NCBI RefSeq assembly: GCF_964199755.1
Contig: NC_133896.1
Coordinates: 64,955,142 to 65,019,141 of the forward strand
Direction: 5' to 3'
DNA: 64,000 nt
Source of the DNA: Larus michahellis
Lineage: Eukaryota; Chordata; Aves; Charadriiformes; Laridae
Position numbers and translations under genes: made by a program. The notes beneath the pieces were generated by a model. That model made no database searches, was not told the DNA's origin, and worked only from the letters and a program-made list of their open reading frames with translations. Positions 24,501 to 34,335 of this stretch are shown piece by piece; positions within the stretch are counted from its first letter, which is position 1; the number at the start of each line of letters is the position of its first letter.

Positions 24501-26052
24501 TTCTCTCTCCATAATGAAGTTAGTCTTGTAGCCTTTCCCTTTCCCTCTGACATAAAACTAGGCCATAGAGATGTAAATGAAAATGCAAAATTTCACCACC
24601 ACTGAAGGCTGCAGTGGAAGAACAATTCTTTAGACCACTGTAAAGAATATTCCATCATCACTGTCTTCTCGCCATACGAGTTTGGACTATGAACAATTAG
24701 TTTTCTTAACCACTGTTCAGGAGGACTTTATTTAAGGCTCTCAGTAGCTTCAGCAACTGAAAGAAGTCAGTTCTTCGTGTCAACCTGTTGTGACTTCTAT
24801 TGGATGAAGTCTGAAGTGGCAGTCAGTGTTAAGATCCAGAAGACACAACACAGAGTGATACAGAGAACAAGTGGGAGAAAGAGCAAAGGAGGCCTAATAG
24901 TAGCAATCTCCACCCTCCCTCAGTGTGAAATATCTCAAGAGAAATCCCTCAAGCATGACCAGCTCCAAATTATAGCACTACTCAAAAAAAAAAAAAACAA
25001 CAAACAAAACACCAAAAACCAAAAAACACTTCCACAATTAAGTTTAGAAACCAAGGAGATTTCACATAAAGCAGACAGGGTCTTTTAATCCTAATTGTGA
25101 GCAGTGGCTTTTATTGGTTAAGTGAAACACCTCTCTCCTTCCAGTCAGAAACGCTGCTTATCAACCCTTTATACACCCTGATTCCTGTCACCATGTGTAT
25201 CTCATTTGCGGTGATGCTACCAGTGGGTAATCCTCCGAATGCCATTGTCTTCAGCTATGGGCACTGCCAGATTAAAGATATGGTGAGTCTTGAGATCGGG
25301 TATATCCTCCCATGCTTCATGCAACTTCGACACCTTGTCCCCACATCCAGCAGCCAATAATAATAATGATGATGGTGGTGTAATATAAAGTCATATTGAT
25401 CTGTACTGCTGTTAAGCAACCGAGCTGTCAGGTTAAGAACATCCACATATCTGCTGTAGGATACGCACATTTCTCATCTTTATTTTTTATGAATGCAATG
25501 GTCTAAAGAGGTATCAAAGAACAGGAGTATACAATCCTTTGCACTGACCTGTTAAGACAAGCCCAGGAGAGTATGAGAAATTAGATTTATCACGTAGCTC
25601 CCCACTAAGCCATGTAGTTATCACCCTGCTATGTGTGGTATAACACCCCAATCTGACTACATGATTGAGAAGTTCAAGTGATAAACTGAGCAGTTTTCCA
25701 ATGAGCTGCATCACTCCTGAATACTCCTACAATGTATGCTCTAATAGATAACACTCATTGTGCTTTTTTTGGCTCTAGAAATCAGTATACATAATTTATC
25801 ACTATATATGTCAGTATACATACATACATACACCCTACTGCCTTCTGTTTTCCATGTTAACTGTTTTTGATCAAATTGTCATGGATCATACCCTGATGCA
25901 TTTTGCTTTTGTAGGTGAAAGCTGGCCTGGGCGTAAACCTGATTGGCCTGGCTGTTGTCATGGTGGCAATCAACACTTGGGGAATTAGACTTTTCCAGCT
26001 GAATACTTTTCCAGAATGGGCAGCAGTTGGCAACATCACTAGCCAAACATAA
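417..26052 (+). CDS. SLC13A4: Sodium-sulfate cotransporter SLC13A4 (NaS2/SUT-1), complete, 16 coding exons
   Basis: Electrogenic Na+-coupled sulfate transporter of the plasma membrane (SLC13/DASS family; in mammals known from placenta, brain barriers and high endothelial venules). Coding exons: 417-515, 6558-6686, 9280-9416, 9957-10138, 10893-10947, 12607-12646, 13293-13370, 14857-15047, 16345-16464, 18866-18967, 20110-20211, 21267-21364, 22503-22633, 23456-23617, 25145-25282, 25915-26052. All introns are GT-AG and all split codons join in frame, giving 633 aa (human about 626). Visible family marks: first SNT motif at residues 139-141, TIGGLTTIIGTST at 282-294, second-repeat SNPAT from residue 527, LPVGNPPNAIVFSYGH in exon 15, and a C-terminal NIT glycosylation sequon at 628-630. 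The C-rich FMCCTT run and the KKKKTKRE loop match SLC13A4 rather than SLC13A1. The ATG has A at -3 and G at +4. No frameshift or premature stop was seen. Paralogue choice is based on remembered human sequence. Confidence 0.97.
516..6557 (+). other. SLC13A4: SLC13A4 intron 1
   Basis: This 6.0-kb intron begins GTAAGT and ends CTACAG. It is AT-rich with a short T-run near 2832. I recognise no CR1, gene or RNA in it. A minus-strand open frame at 4464-4724 has no recognisable homology. Confidence 0.85.
6558..6686 (+). CDS. SLC13A4: SLC13A4 exon 2 (residues 34-76)
   Basis: Phase 0 at both ends. It begins EASCAYVLIVTAVYWVSEAV and encodes the second membrane segment plus the re-entrant Ala/Leu-rich stretch typical of SLC13 proteins. 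Flanked by CTACAG and GTCAGT. Confidence 0.97.
6687..9279 (+). other. SLC13A4: SLC13A4 intron 2
   Basis: A 2.6-kb intron (GTCAGT...GATGCAG). It contains short T- and G-rich runs near 7285-7345 and nothing else I can identify. Confidence 0.85.
9280..9416 (+). CDS. SLC13A4: SLC13A4 exon 3 (residues 77-121 plus two bases of codon 122)
   Basis: Starts VAAEYFKNTTLLLMGVICVA. It includes the conserved EKWNLHKRIALRMV segment of the family. It ends with AT, and the G of Met122 comes from exon 4. The donor is GTGAGT. Confidence 0.97.
9957..10138 (+). CDS. SLC13A4: SLC13A4 exon 4 (residues 122-183), first SNT motif
   Basis: Carries LLLCFMCCTT and then SNTSTTAMVMPI. The SNT at residues 139-141 is the first substrate/sodium-binding hairpin-tip motif of DASS transporters. 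The exon then enters the acidic cytosolic loop (NAEEEHE). It ends one base into codon 183. Confidence 0.97.
10893..10947 (+). CDS. SLC13A4: SLC13A4 exon 5 (residues 183-200)
   Basis: A 55-nt exon encoding LSEKHGQPSLELIFINE. The QPSLELIF core is shared with the human protein. It ends GA, two bases into codon 201. Without exon 6 the next long exon would be out of frame, which is how the small exon was found. Confidence 0.93.
11390..11454 (+). repeat. GA/G-rich tract with complementary C-run in intron 5
   Basis: A purine tract at 11390-11427 contains a canonical four-run G-quadruplex motif at 11407-11426. It is followed at 11443-11454 by CCCCTCCCCCCC. Bases 11412-11422 are perfectly complementary to 11444-11454, so an 11-bp G:C hairpin is an alternative fold. 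Confidence 0.85.
12607..12646 (+). CDS. SLC13A4: SLC13A4 exon 6, 40-nt small exon (residues 201-214)
   Basis: Between TTTTAG and GTATTG, the 40 nt complete codon 201 (GA|T, Asp) and encode ATTTDFSSLMHSK in phase with exons 5 and 7. The SSLMH resembles the TTLMH of the human loop at the same place. The exon has a strong upstream pyrimidine tract and a weak-looking donor. It is the least certain exon but is required for frame continuity. Confidence 0.85.
13293..13370 (+). CDS. SLC13A4: SLC13A4 exon 7 (residues 215-240)
   Basis: A 78-nt exon, phase 0 at both ends, encoding SMNGVHMIANPIGTMNPKSN and a short tail of six residues. The NGV...NPI spacing matches the human cytosolic loop. Flanked by CCCACAG and GTAAGC. 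Its loss would keep the reading frame, so it could be a cassette exon. Confidence 0.92.
14857..15047 (+). CDS. SLC13A4: SLC13A4 exon 8 (residues 241-303 plus part of 304)
   Basis: Ends the variable loop (basic KYRYQTRHDH) and encodes CKCLSLSISYAATIGGLTTI followed by IGTSTSLIFLEHFN. The GGLTTIIGTST helix-hairpin is a sodium-site signature of the family. It ends AA before GTAAGT; Asn304 is split. Confidence 0.97.
16247..16273 (+). repeat. Alternating CA/TA/TG tract in intron 8
   Basis: A short purine-pyrimidine alternating run with the perfect palindrome ACACATATGTGT, lying about 70-100 bp upstream of the exon 9 acceptor. Confidence 0.7.
16345..16464 (+). CDS. SLC13A4: SLC13A4 exon 9 (residues 304-343 plus part of 344)
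   Basis: Encodes HYPNAEVVNFGTWFLFSFPI and the Trp-rich membrane helix that follows (LTWFWMHWLFLGC). Acceptor TTGCAG, donor GTGAGT. The antisense open frame here is only a shadow. Confidence 0.97.
16465..18865 (+). other. SLC13A4: SLC13A4 intron 9
   Basis: A 2.4-kb intron with a T-run near 17420. An open frame at 18314-18685 (123 codons) has no recognisable motif or family. I see no transposon copy here. Confidence 0.8.
18866..18967 (+). CDS. SLC13A4: SLC13A4 exon 10 (residues 344-377 plus part of 378)
   Basis: Encodes FRETCSVSKKKKTKREEMSE and RRIQEEYKKLGNV, a highly charged cytosolic linker nearly identical in pattern to the human protein. Acceptor CTCAG, donor GTAAAA. Confidence 0.96.
20110..20211 (+). 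CDS. SLC13A4: SLC13A4 exon 11 (residues 378-411 plus part of 412)
   Basis: Encodes YPEMVTGFFFVLMTLLWFTR then EPGFVPGWSSFFE. The WFTREPGFVPGW motif is conserved across SLC13A1 and SLC13A4 and marks a helix end between the two structural repeats. Confidence 0.97.
21267..21364 (+). CDS. SLC13A4: SLC13A4 exon 12 (residues 412-444 plus part of 445)
   Basis: Encodes KGYRTDATVSVFLGFLLFLI followed by PAKKPCFGKREK: a membrane helix then a basic loop. Acceptor TTCCTAG, donor GTAAGG. Confidence 0.97.
22503..22633 (+). CDS. SLC13A4: SLC13A4 exon 13 (residues 445-488)
   Basis: Encodes a short acidic loop, then PIITWKDFQKTMPWEIVVLV and GGGYALAAGCK. The Gly-rich GGGYALA stretch is a conserved DASS feature next to the second hairpin. 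Acceptor ATATAG, donor GTACTG. Confidence 0.97.
23456..23617 (+). CDS. SLC13A4: SLC13A4 exon 14 (residues 489-542), second SN-P/T motif
   Basis: Encodes TSGLSTWIGRQMLSLSSLPY, a long helix, and VTEFVSNPATITIFLPIL. The SNP at 527-529 replaces the second SNT of carboxylate transporters, as is normal for sulfate-type members. Phase 0 at both ends. Confidence 0.97.
25145..25282 (+). CDS. SLC13A4: SLC13A4 exon 15 (residues 543-588)
   Basis: Encodes SETLLINPLYTLIPVTMCIS and LPVGNPPNAIVFSYGHCQIK. NPPNAIVFSYGH is the family signature region at the second sodium site. Phase 0 at both ends; acceptor TTCCAG, donor GTGAGT. Confidence 0.97.
25915..26052 (+). CDS. SLC13A4: SLC13A4 exon 16, C-terminus and stop (residues 589-633)
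   Basis: Encodes the last helix (VKAGLGVNLIGLAVVMVAIN) and an extracellular tail with the sequon NIT before SQT and TAA at 26050-26052. Acceptor TTTGTAG. Confidence 0.97.
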   Translation: MKAGLGVNLIGLAVVMVAINTWGIRLFQLNTFPEWAAVGNITSQT

Positions 26053-26058
26053 TCTCTA

Positions 26059-26107
26059 ATGAAAAAAAAAAAAGAAAAAAAAGAAAAAAAAAGAAAAAAG
26101 AAAAAAG
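26059..26107 (+). repeat. Interrupted poly(A) tract just after the SLC13A4 stop
   Basis: Runs of 6-12 A separated by single G, starting about 8 bp after the stop codon. It is genomic, not a polyadenylation site, since no hexamer lies just upstream. Confidence 0.95.
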
Positions 26108-27431
26108 TGCAAGACCAAAGCGAGTTGGGACAAAATATTAAACTTACATTGCACATATGAAAGAAAGGAGAAAACTTGTGTATACATAGAACCAGGATCC
26201 ATAGCAAAACCATGAAGAAAATCCACAGGGAGGTCTTCCGTGTAAGCTCTTCAGTTGTGAAAATCAGCATGAGTTAAAAGGCGAGATTAGCTTTGCTCTA
26301 TTGTTTCGTTTCCTGGGATATCATAACTCTGAAAAAAACCCTCTCCTCCAAATTCTCTGCCTATGGCTCTTTCATGCCCTAGAACAATTATGTAAGACTT
26401 GTAAAATAGGGGATATAGGACTCCAGTGACAGAAGACAAGTATACATACACCAGCATACTCCGTAGTAGGATATTCAGTCCTAGCATTGACTCCTAGAAT
26501 GAATGAAGGGTGAGTCTAATTCCCAAACCCAGAGCTTTACAAGCCTACTACTTTTAAAGGCAAATTATTATTCCTCTTTTGAGGTCACCCATCACTGTAT
26601 TGGAAAAAAACACTTTCCCACCTAACCCATATGGCCTGGACAGAAATACAGCTACCAGCTACAGCACTTCAAAGGGATAATAGAAACCACCAAACAGATA
26701 GGAAGAAGTCTCCTGGGAAGAAGAATATTTTTTTTTTCCCCACAGCACTAGTATAAAAATTCCAGTATTGCAATACTTGCGATCTCTACTTTGGAAGGAA
26801 GAAGTTCAGAAACAGACAGAAAGTTTTGTTCAATGCCTTCTTTCCTTATCATTGTCCTGCAGTGGGAGTTTTTTCAACAGGGGAAGCTGTGACCAGCAAA
26901 ACCTTACCAGGTCGACAGACCCATTGCTCTCCTCTCTCTTTGGCTGCTGTTTAGATAGTTACACAGTTACGATTCCCCTGAGAGAGAAAGTACAAGATGG
27001 CACTCAGTGCTGCTCCATGAGTAAGAAGGGAGAGGGCTGAAGTGGAGTGGTGCTGGTGTATCTCCTCATCACGTGCGTTCACTTGAACATCACACCCCCC
27101 TGCTCTCTAGCAGCCCAGAGAACAGGAACTTCAAATTTAGGAAACTGTGACATACAGCAGATAACTACCAAACCAAAAGGCCAATCTCGTTATCACCTGC
27201 AAAGTGAATGCCCTGTTTTTCTGACTGGATCCCTGCGGTACTCAGTAAACCTTCTCTTGTATTATGTCCTGTTTTTAATCATTTCTTTAACGTCAATGCA
27301 TTTAAGCTGTACATTAGGATGATTGGATCTCATGTAATCACACTCTTTATATATATACTTTAATGAATTTTTATGCTTTCCATTTATAATCTAGACTCTC
27401 TAGCTGTTAGTGTGAATGTCTATTCTGCAAA

Positions 27432-27453
27432 AATAAAATGTCAATAAAATAAA
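27432..27453 (+). terminator. SLC13A4: Clustered polyadenylation signals of SLC13A4
   Basis: AATAAA occurs at 27432, 27443 and 27448 within 22 bp. It is the first such cluster downstream of the stop codon on the plus strand. Cleavage is expected near 27465-27480. Confidence 0.75.
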
Positions 27454-27479
27454 TTATTCACTACTGCATATTCTGGTGC

Positions 27480-30400
27480 TCTATGAGAATATAAATAGGA
27501 TTTATTTCACCTCATAACCCACCAAGCCCTTAGAGAAGTAGTGTTGAGACAGTAGGAGGTGTCGGTTTACTGCTTCTGTCAAAACAGAGGGATCCCACAG
27601 ACTTGTTTTGGAAATAAACAGATACAGTAAGAGGTCATAGGTTTGCAGAGGGCGAGCAAAATGGGAAAATCACAAAAGCATGTCTTAGCCCTTGTACCAA
27701 AAGCAGAAGGCAGCATCCTTTAGCAAAACAATTCATATTCATAGTTGTTCCTGTAAATTTTGTTTTGAAAAATGAAATATTCCTGTGAACCAATGGCTCA
27801 GTGCATCCCCATGCCCTCCTAATCCACGAAACATGACCTCAGCCTCATTTTTTCAACTTTTCTCACCTCCCCAGTTCCTGTGTTCCCCCTGTCATAGCTT
27901 GCTGCTCTGCTGCACCCCAGCATAAAACCTCACAGCTGCCTCTGGGATCCAGATCCTCCACACCACTCCAGCTCCCCTCCCTGGGTCTCTTCCTGCTCCC
28001 CAGCAAGCGGCTGCTGCTGGGCACAGATCCTGACATGGTGCTCAAAGCAGAGGTGCCCTGGCCTCCTGCCTGGCATGAGCTGCAGTCCCCCAGCAAGCTG
28101 CACTCAGCACCGAAGCCGCTGAAGCAGGAGAGAGGGGCTGCAACACCCGTCCACCATGGGCAACTTTCTCCAGGAATAAGCACTTCAGTGGGTGGTGGTA
28201 TCTGCAGTACCAAGGGTCCTGTCCCCCTGCACATCAAGCAGGACATCTCTTTCTTTACAGCCCTCAAAGTTAGTTTGAACCATTCTCCCACTGCCAAGAA
28301 GCTCTCTTTCTGGCTTGCTCTCTTCCCAAGGCTTTAGCCATGCTGTGCCTTTTACTGAGCACTCATCTTCTAAACCTTTTTGCTTCACACTTCATGCACC
28401 ACCATCATCACCACCTTCAAATTGCCTAGCTGCTCAGCAGCAAATCTACCCTCCTAATACTTATTTCTCAGCTCAGCTCCCATCAGGCCTTGCTATCCCA
28501 CACCTTTCCCAGGGGATATGAACCCAGGATAGTCTCATTTGCAAGAGAGACAAGCAGCTGGCACGCCAATCAACTTTAAGGAGATCTAGAATTACTCACA
28601 AATCAAACAGGGTGGCCACCAACAGCACTAGGTAAATGGAAATTGCCTGATGCTGTGTTGTACATCTCAAGCAATATTTCTTCAGGAACATTTCCATCAG
28701 TACTTCTCTGGCAGAGTTTATATCACACAAGATTAGTGCAGAGAAAATTGGAGTTTTGGGCAAGGAGCTTCCCCAGCAGCCTTCCTTTCTGCTTCAGTGC
28801 TCTCAGGACACAGCTGCTGGCACTTGTCACTGCCTTGTCCCACCAGGCATTTTCAGGAAGGCAACATGCTGTACTGGCCCTTTTTCCATATCAGATCAGA
28901 CAGTGCATGCACCGCAGCCAGATTCTGCCCTTAGAAATACATACATGTTATCCTTCGTTTCACTGAAGTCATAAGAAAGTACATGAAAAAGTATGTAGTA
29001 GCAGAATCTGAATATCACAAAGGAAAATTGCAGCAAATGAACTACAGGATTAGGGCTGGGAAGCTGCATGGCTCACAGGGTGACAACAATGAGTGCTGAT
29101 TACTCCTCTTTTTTTTTTTTAATGAAAATAAATGGCAAAGAGAGACAGAAAAGCGGGAAATTTTCACTGCTAATTTACTGCCACTCAACTTCAGATTTGA
29201 CTCTACCAATAACCAAAGCTGAAGTCTTTTCTTCAGACAGGAGATAAGCCTGATTTTAAATTAAGTGATTTCTAGATGCTTTGAATATTTAGCACATATA
29301 TCAAGTCCTAAAACCAAAAGTTTTACTTTCAGACCAGAATTTAAGATTCCTATCCAAAAAGTATAACCATATTCACTAGTAGCAGTATACTATTTTATCT
29401 TACAGTTTTATATTACCTTATACTAGAATCCTACTAAGGCTACATATATTTCTTTTCACAGTGATATAAAACCTGAATAATTTCACTGAAGTAAACTGAG
29501 TGATTTATACTGAGCAATTTTTCATTCTGTAGCTGACAGTAATGTTTTATTTCTCAAGAAAAAAAACAGAGCATGATAGATGTACTTAATACTTACACAA
29601 GGGTTGTTCAGTTCTCTCTGATAAGCAGAAAATTTGAGTAACATAATTTAAAACAGGCCCTTAATAATTTTTTTTCATACACTGATTAGTATCTTACTAC
29701 TTGGGTTGCACCTTTGGACCCAAAGGTGCAGCTGACAAAGAAGGGCTCTAATCAGTGTGATAAAAGGTTGCAGAATCCCTGTTTTCACACAGAAAACCAA
29801 CAGTATGTTCCACTCCAGCATTTGGGCTCACAGGGTAGGAAAGTTACTTGTGTAGTTATGGTTTGAGTCTGTGGTTTACAGGAATGGAGTATTTAGATAT
29901 TTTCCAGGTGTATTAAAGACTAAAGTCAGAGTCGATTTTGGTGGGAACATCTATTCTGAAGGTAATTTATGAAATTTGTTTTGTTTTTCAAGAGAGTAAA
30001 TTTGACCATCTGTGATTAATGTATGTTTCAGGTGAAAAAGAAAATAACCTCCACAGCTATTTTATCTCAGTTCAAATTCAACAAAAATGACCTTGGCTGA
30101 GGACTTTGTAAAGTAAAGGTTAGCATATACCACCGAGAAATATAACAAACAGAACTAAGTATCTCTTTTTTATTCCTCTGAGGTAAAAATAAAAAGAGCT
30201 GTCCAGGAAATTTCTCTATGGAGTTTACCAGTAACGTATGCACTCCAACACCTACCATGACTTCCTAATATTGAAAAGAATTCTGCATCACATACAATGG
30301 ATATTGGTTTTTATATAAAAATACTCATAAATTATAATTTCTTCCTTTGCAACACTTCAATTTCACCAGTAATCTGAGGGCCATCTGTAATTTGGGCTGA

Positions 30401-30854
30401 CAGTAGTCTGGGCCCTTCAGAGCACGTATCCAGATGCTCGGCACGTATAACAAATCTCTCCAAGAAAACACACATAGAGGAGTTGTAACAGCTGTCAGTG
30501 CACACAGCTGCTAGCACCAGAGGACAAAGGAGAACCACGGAGAACCACAGTGGAAAATTTCTGCTTTCACGAAGGCAATAATATTTTTGAGTGATACTAT
30601 AACTCCCTGCAGTATCACCACTGAGAAATGTCCTGTGCTGCCAGATCACCACTACGTTACTTTGCTCACCAGAAGTCACTGTGAAGAGTGATGCTCTACA
30701 TTCACAGGAGTCATGTATCTTTACCTGAATTCATAATAAATTTTTCTGATGTAGATGATGCTACCTAATGTAAAACCAAGAAGAAAAAGAGTTGGCTTCA
30801 TTAAACTTTCCCTGTCACTGAGTAATTCCTCTGCATTATAACTCATTTTTACAG
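27480..30854. other. Intergenic spacer between convergent SLC13A4 and STMP1 (part 1)
   Basis: No gene is recognised. A GC-richer patch spans about 27850-28520; it has overlapping open frames on both strands without homology I can name. An 80-bp foldback lies at 29679-29758. The rest is AT-rich unique-looking sequence. Confidence 0.7.
29679..29758. repeat. 80-bp imperfect inverted repeat (foldback)
   Basis: Two 39-nt arms separated by AC. The outer 11 bp (ACACTGATTAG with CTAATCAGTGT) and inner 11 bp (TGCACCTTTGG with CCAAAGGTGCA) pair perfectly. The middle 17 positions pair poorly, at 6 of 17. The arms are of equal length. It could be a relic of a small foldback transposon or a structured element; no flanking target duplication is evident. 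Confidence 0.85.
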
Positions 30855-32085
30855 AAGGCGGCTGGAGGTACTGGTGATTTAACTGGCTCAGATGGGGTTA
30901 GGAAAGCCAATGCCAGGGCCCTGGCTAGGCTCACCTGGGAGGCCTATAGAGGCCCCTCTTGCTACAAAATTGGGAGCCAAGGGCCTCAACAGGCACACCA
31001 GACACAAAAGGAAATCCAAAGAAATGCTGAGGGAGCTGGACAAAGGCATTATGAGGCCACTCTCTAGGGTCTTTGAAAGTTTATGGTGATCCAGAGAGGC
31101 CTCTGAGGACTGGAAGAAAGTAAATGTCACTCCTGTCTTCAAGGAGGAAGATTTGGGGAACTACAGGCTGGTCAGTCACACATCAATCCTTGGGAAGGTG
31201 ATGTAGCAAACCCTCCTGGGAGCTGTTATGAAGGACATAGAAGAAACATATGAAGGAAAAGAAAATGATTGGGACTAATAAGCATCAGTTAATGAAGGGG
31301 AAATGATGCCTGACCAGTCTGACACTTGTACAACAAAATGACTAGCTTGGTGGATGAGGGGAGAGCAACGCATGTTGTTTGGCAAGGCTTTTGACATGGC
31401 CTTCCACAACAACCTCAGAGACAAATTGAGGAAGCACGGACTAGGTAAGTGAACAGTAAGGTGGATCAAAAACTGGGTGAAGTGCTAGGCTTAAAGAGTT
31501 GTTGTTGGCATCACAAAGTCCACCTGAAGGCCAGTCTCGAGTGGTACACCCCAGGGGAAAACACCATGGCCAATACTGAATTATTGAACGCTGGCGTAGT
31601 TATTAATGGCCTGGACAACAGAACAGAGTGCACCCTTGGCAAGTTTGTAGACAACACAAAATTGGGAGGAATGGCTGATGCACAAGATGGCTCTGTTGTC
31701 ATTCAGAAGGACCTTCACAGGCCAGGGAAACAGACCAACATGTATCTCATGAACATATCAACAAAGGGAGATGCAAAGTCCCGTATTTGGGGAGGAATAA
31801 TCCCACACACTAGTACAAACTGGAGCCAACTAGCTGGAAAGCAGCTTGTAGAAAAGGACCCGGGGTCCTGGTAAGCACACTGAACATGAGCTGCATTAGG
31901 CAGAGCATCCTCCACAGGTTGAAGGAGGAGGTGACCCTTCCTTTCTTCTTAGCCCTAGTGAAACACATCTGAAATTCCATGTCCAGTTCTGGGCTGCCCA
32001 GTACAAAAAGCACATGGGCGTACCGGCACAAGTCCTACCCAAGGGCCAAGAAGATCAAGGGATGGAGCACATATCATGAGACACG
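30855..32085 (+). mobile_element. Decayed CR1 LINE fragment, reverse-transcriptase region
   Basis: Plus-strand CR1 ORF2 remains. The text corresponding to the RT segment (DWKKVNVTPVFKEEDLGNYR) is at about 31100-31170, and the catalytic-box region reads FVDNTKLGG near 31643 where active CR1 has FADD. Multiple stops and frame breaks are present (a TGA at 31087 and a TAG at 31204, for example), so no intact protein remains. The 3' tail of the LINE is missing, so this is an internal fragment. Boundaries are approximate. Confidence 0.85.
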
Positions 32086-33856
32086 GGGCTGTAGTTCTCT
32101 GACATAAAATGGCAACGCTGAGCATTCATGTTAGTGAAGTCCCGTGACTAAATCCACTGTCTTTATTTGAACTCTGGTGCCCAGTAAGCTAATAATTACC
32201 TTTCCTATGTGGCATTTCATATGTTTTCAGTATTAACTCTTTACTGTATTCAATGGAAGGTAGTCAAGAACATTAGGGCAGCATTTTCCATCACAAGATA
32301 ACAGTCTCCATCCACAGTAAATATTTTAGAAGTTTGTTAGTAGCTCATAAATTCCTTTCCTCCCCTTTTGCCTTGAACCTTCAGCTCCTAGGACATGTCT
32401 CAAAAGAATTAATACATGAAAATGGATACAACTGCATTTATCCTAAGAGCTTTTACCAAAGGAAGGAAAACTGCATGTTTTATCTGGCAACTCCAGTTAT
32501 CCACATAGGCAATTTGAACATGCAGAAATTCACAGTATGCATGTTAAGGGGGAAACTTGCTCGTAGGTATCTTGAAGGTGCATCCATCCCTTGCAATCTG
32601 CTATGACACCACTGCATCCACAGCCCCCTGGGACCTCAAAAGCAAGACATCCATCAAGCAGTCATCACCTATGTGTACTTTCTGCCCTCTGAAATACAAG
32701 GTTAACTTTTAGTATCATCTAGGATAGCTTCAGAGTGAATCAGTTAGGTAAAATGTGTTACACTATAGTTGCAAATTTGACAAGAAGTGTGTTACAATGT
32801 TATCCAGCCCTCCAGTTTACTACCTGCGACAAAAAAAAAGAGACAGCTTGAGCTAAAATGGAAAGTGTTTCAAACAGTGAGAAACACTTAAGAAGTCATG
32901 TCTTTCATATTAATGAGCATATATTGTTTCTACAGCACTACAGCTGTAGCTGGATCACTTCATAATCTGATAGGAAAAAAACCCTAACATCTACTTGGAA
33001 TGCTCAGCTGAAACTGTCAGCTCCAAATTACAGTTTTAGAGTAACACAGGCCTGTTTGGCAACAGAGATTTTGAATATTATTTCCCCTCTCATCTCCGTA
33101 TAAAGAAAGGGAAGAACATAAAGCATGTTTGAGGAAAGAAATAATCCAAACTTAAACACTAGCATAATTTTCTATGACAAGCAAAGACATATGAATGGGT
33201 TAGAGACAGTATTTTTCAATACTCTGCTCAAAAATAGGAAAGAGAACGGGGGGGTAGGGGGACAACAAAGGGAAGCTGGGGGAAACTAAGTTCATCACAT
33301 TCGTGAAAGCATTAAAACAGCTGTGCAGTGCTGTCTTGCTCTATGGAAAAAATTTTGTCTGGAAGACAGTTGCTTTCGTTTGAAGTCTGTGAAAGCCAAA
33401 CTATTACTCCAGTAATAACTAAACACGGCTGTACTTTATTTGTGAATTCCCTTCACCAAGCACCTTACAGAGTTGATAGGACTCTTCTATTTTACAGAAG
33501 AAATCTAAATAATTTTTATTTGACAGATTGTTGAATTAATAAAACTTACATCTCTTCAAATTACTGCAATACTTTCTTCAGAATTTACAACAGAACTTTT
33601 GTAAAACTATGGTTTCTAAATGCAGAATTTGCTTTGCATTCAAACAGAAGAGGACAGTGCTACAACATGATGTGTATTCTCTCATATACCAGGGTTTTTA
33701 GTGGCAACAATGGGTGAATAGAGTATACTGGACAAACAAAAGGAGGGACAGCAGACAACTGGTTCTAACCCTAAAAAAATACATGGTAGACAACTGAGCC
33801 AAATGCAAAGGCACTGGACTGAAGACCACGCACAGGAATGAGAAACTACTGGGAAT
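32086..33856. other. Intergenic spacer, no recognised feature
   Basis: Unique-looking AT-rich sequence. A short G-run occurs near 33247-33262. I see no gene, RNA or transposon here. Confidence 0.7.
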
Positions 33857-34335
33857 ACCACAGAACCGTAGGGGTTGGAAGGGACCTCTGGAGATCATCT
33901 AGTCCAACCCCACTGCGAAAGAAGGTTCACCTACACCAGGTTGCACAGGAACACATACAGGCGGGTTTTGAATATCTCCAGAGAAGGAGACTCTACCACC
34001 TCTCTGGGCAGCCTGTTCCAGTGCTCTGCCACCCTCAAAGTAAACAAGTTTTTCCTTATGTTCAAATATAATTTCCTGTGTTCCAGTTTGTACCCATTGC
34101 TTCTTGTCCTGTTGCTGGGCACCACTGAAAAGAGTCTGGCCCCATCCTCTTGACACCCACCCTTTAGGTATCTATAAGCATTGGTGAGAACCCCTCTCAG
34201 CCTTTTCTTCTCCAGGCTAAACAGACCCCGGTTTCTCACAAGAGAGGTGCTCCAGTCCCTTGATCATCTTCATAGCCCTCCGCTGGCCTCTCCAATAGTT
34301 CCTTGTCTTTCCTTAACTGGGGAGCCCAGAACTGG
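33857..34335 (-). mobile_element. CR1 LINE 3' part, minus orientation (left piece of a split element)
   Basis: Reads as reversed CR1: GGTTGGAAGGGACCTCTGGA near its 3' end at low coordinates, then the reversed block ACCTCTCTGGGCAGCCTGTT, ending at GGGGAGCCCAGAACTGG. Its continuation resumes after the inserted element at about 34637. 5'-truncated as usual for CR1. Confidence 0.9.

Larger units (their letters stand above)
26053..27475 (+). other. SLC13A4: SLC13A4 3'UTR (putative)
   Basis: Runs from the stop codon to just past three overlapping AATAAA hexamers. It contains an interrupted A-rich tract right after the stop. No other gene is seen in it. The exact cleavage site is inferred. Confidence 0.75.

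Noticed and set aside
27863..28297. Minus-strand 144-codon open frame downstream of SLC13A4
   Set aside because: No domain or family recognised, overlaps an open frame on the other strand, and lies in a GC-richer patch where open frames arise by chance.
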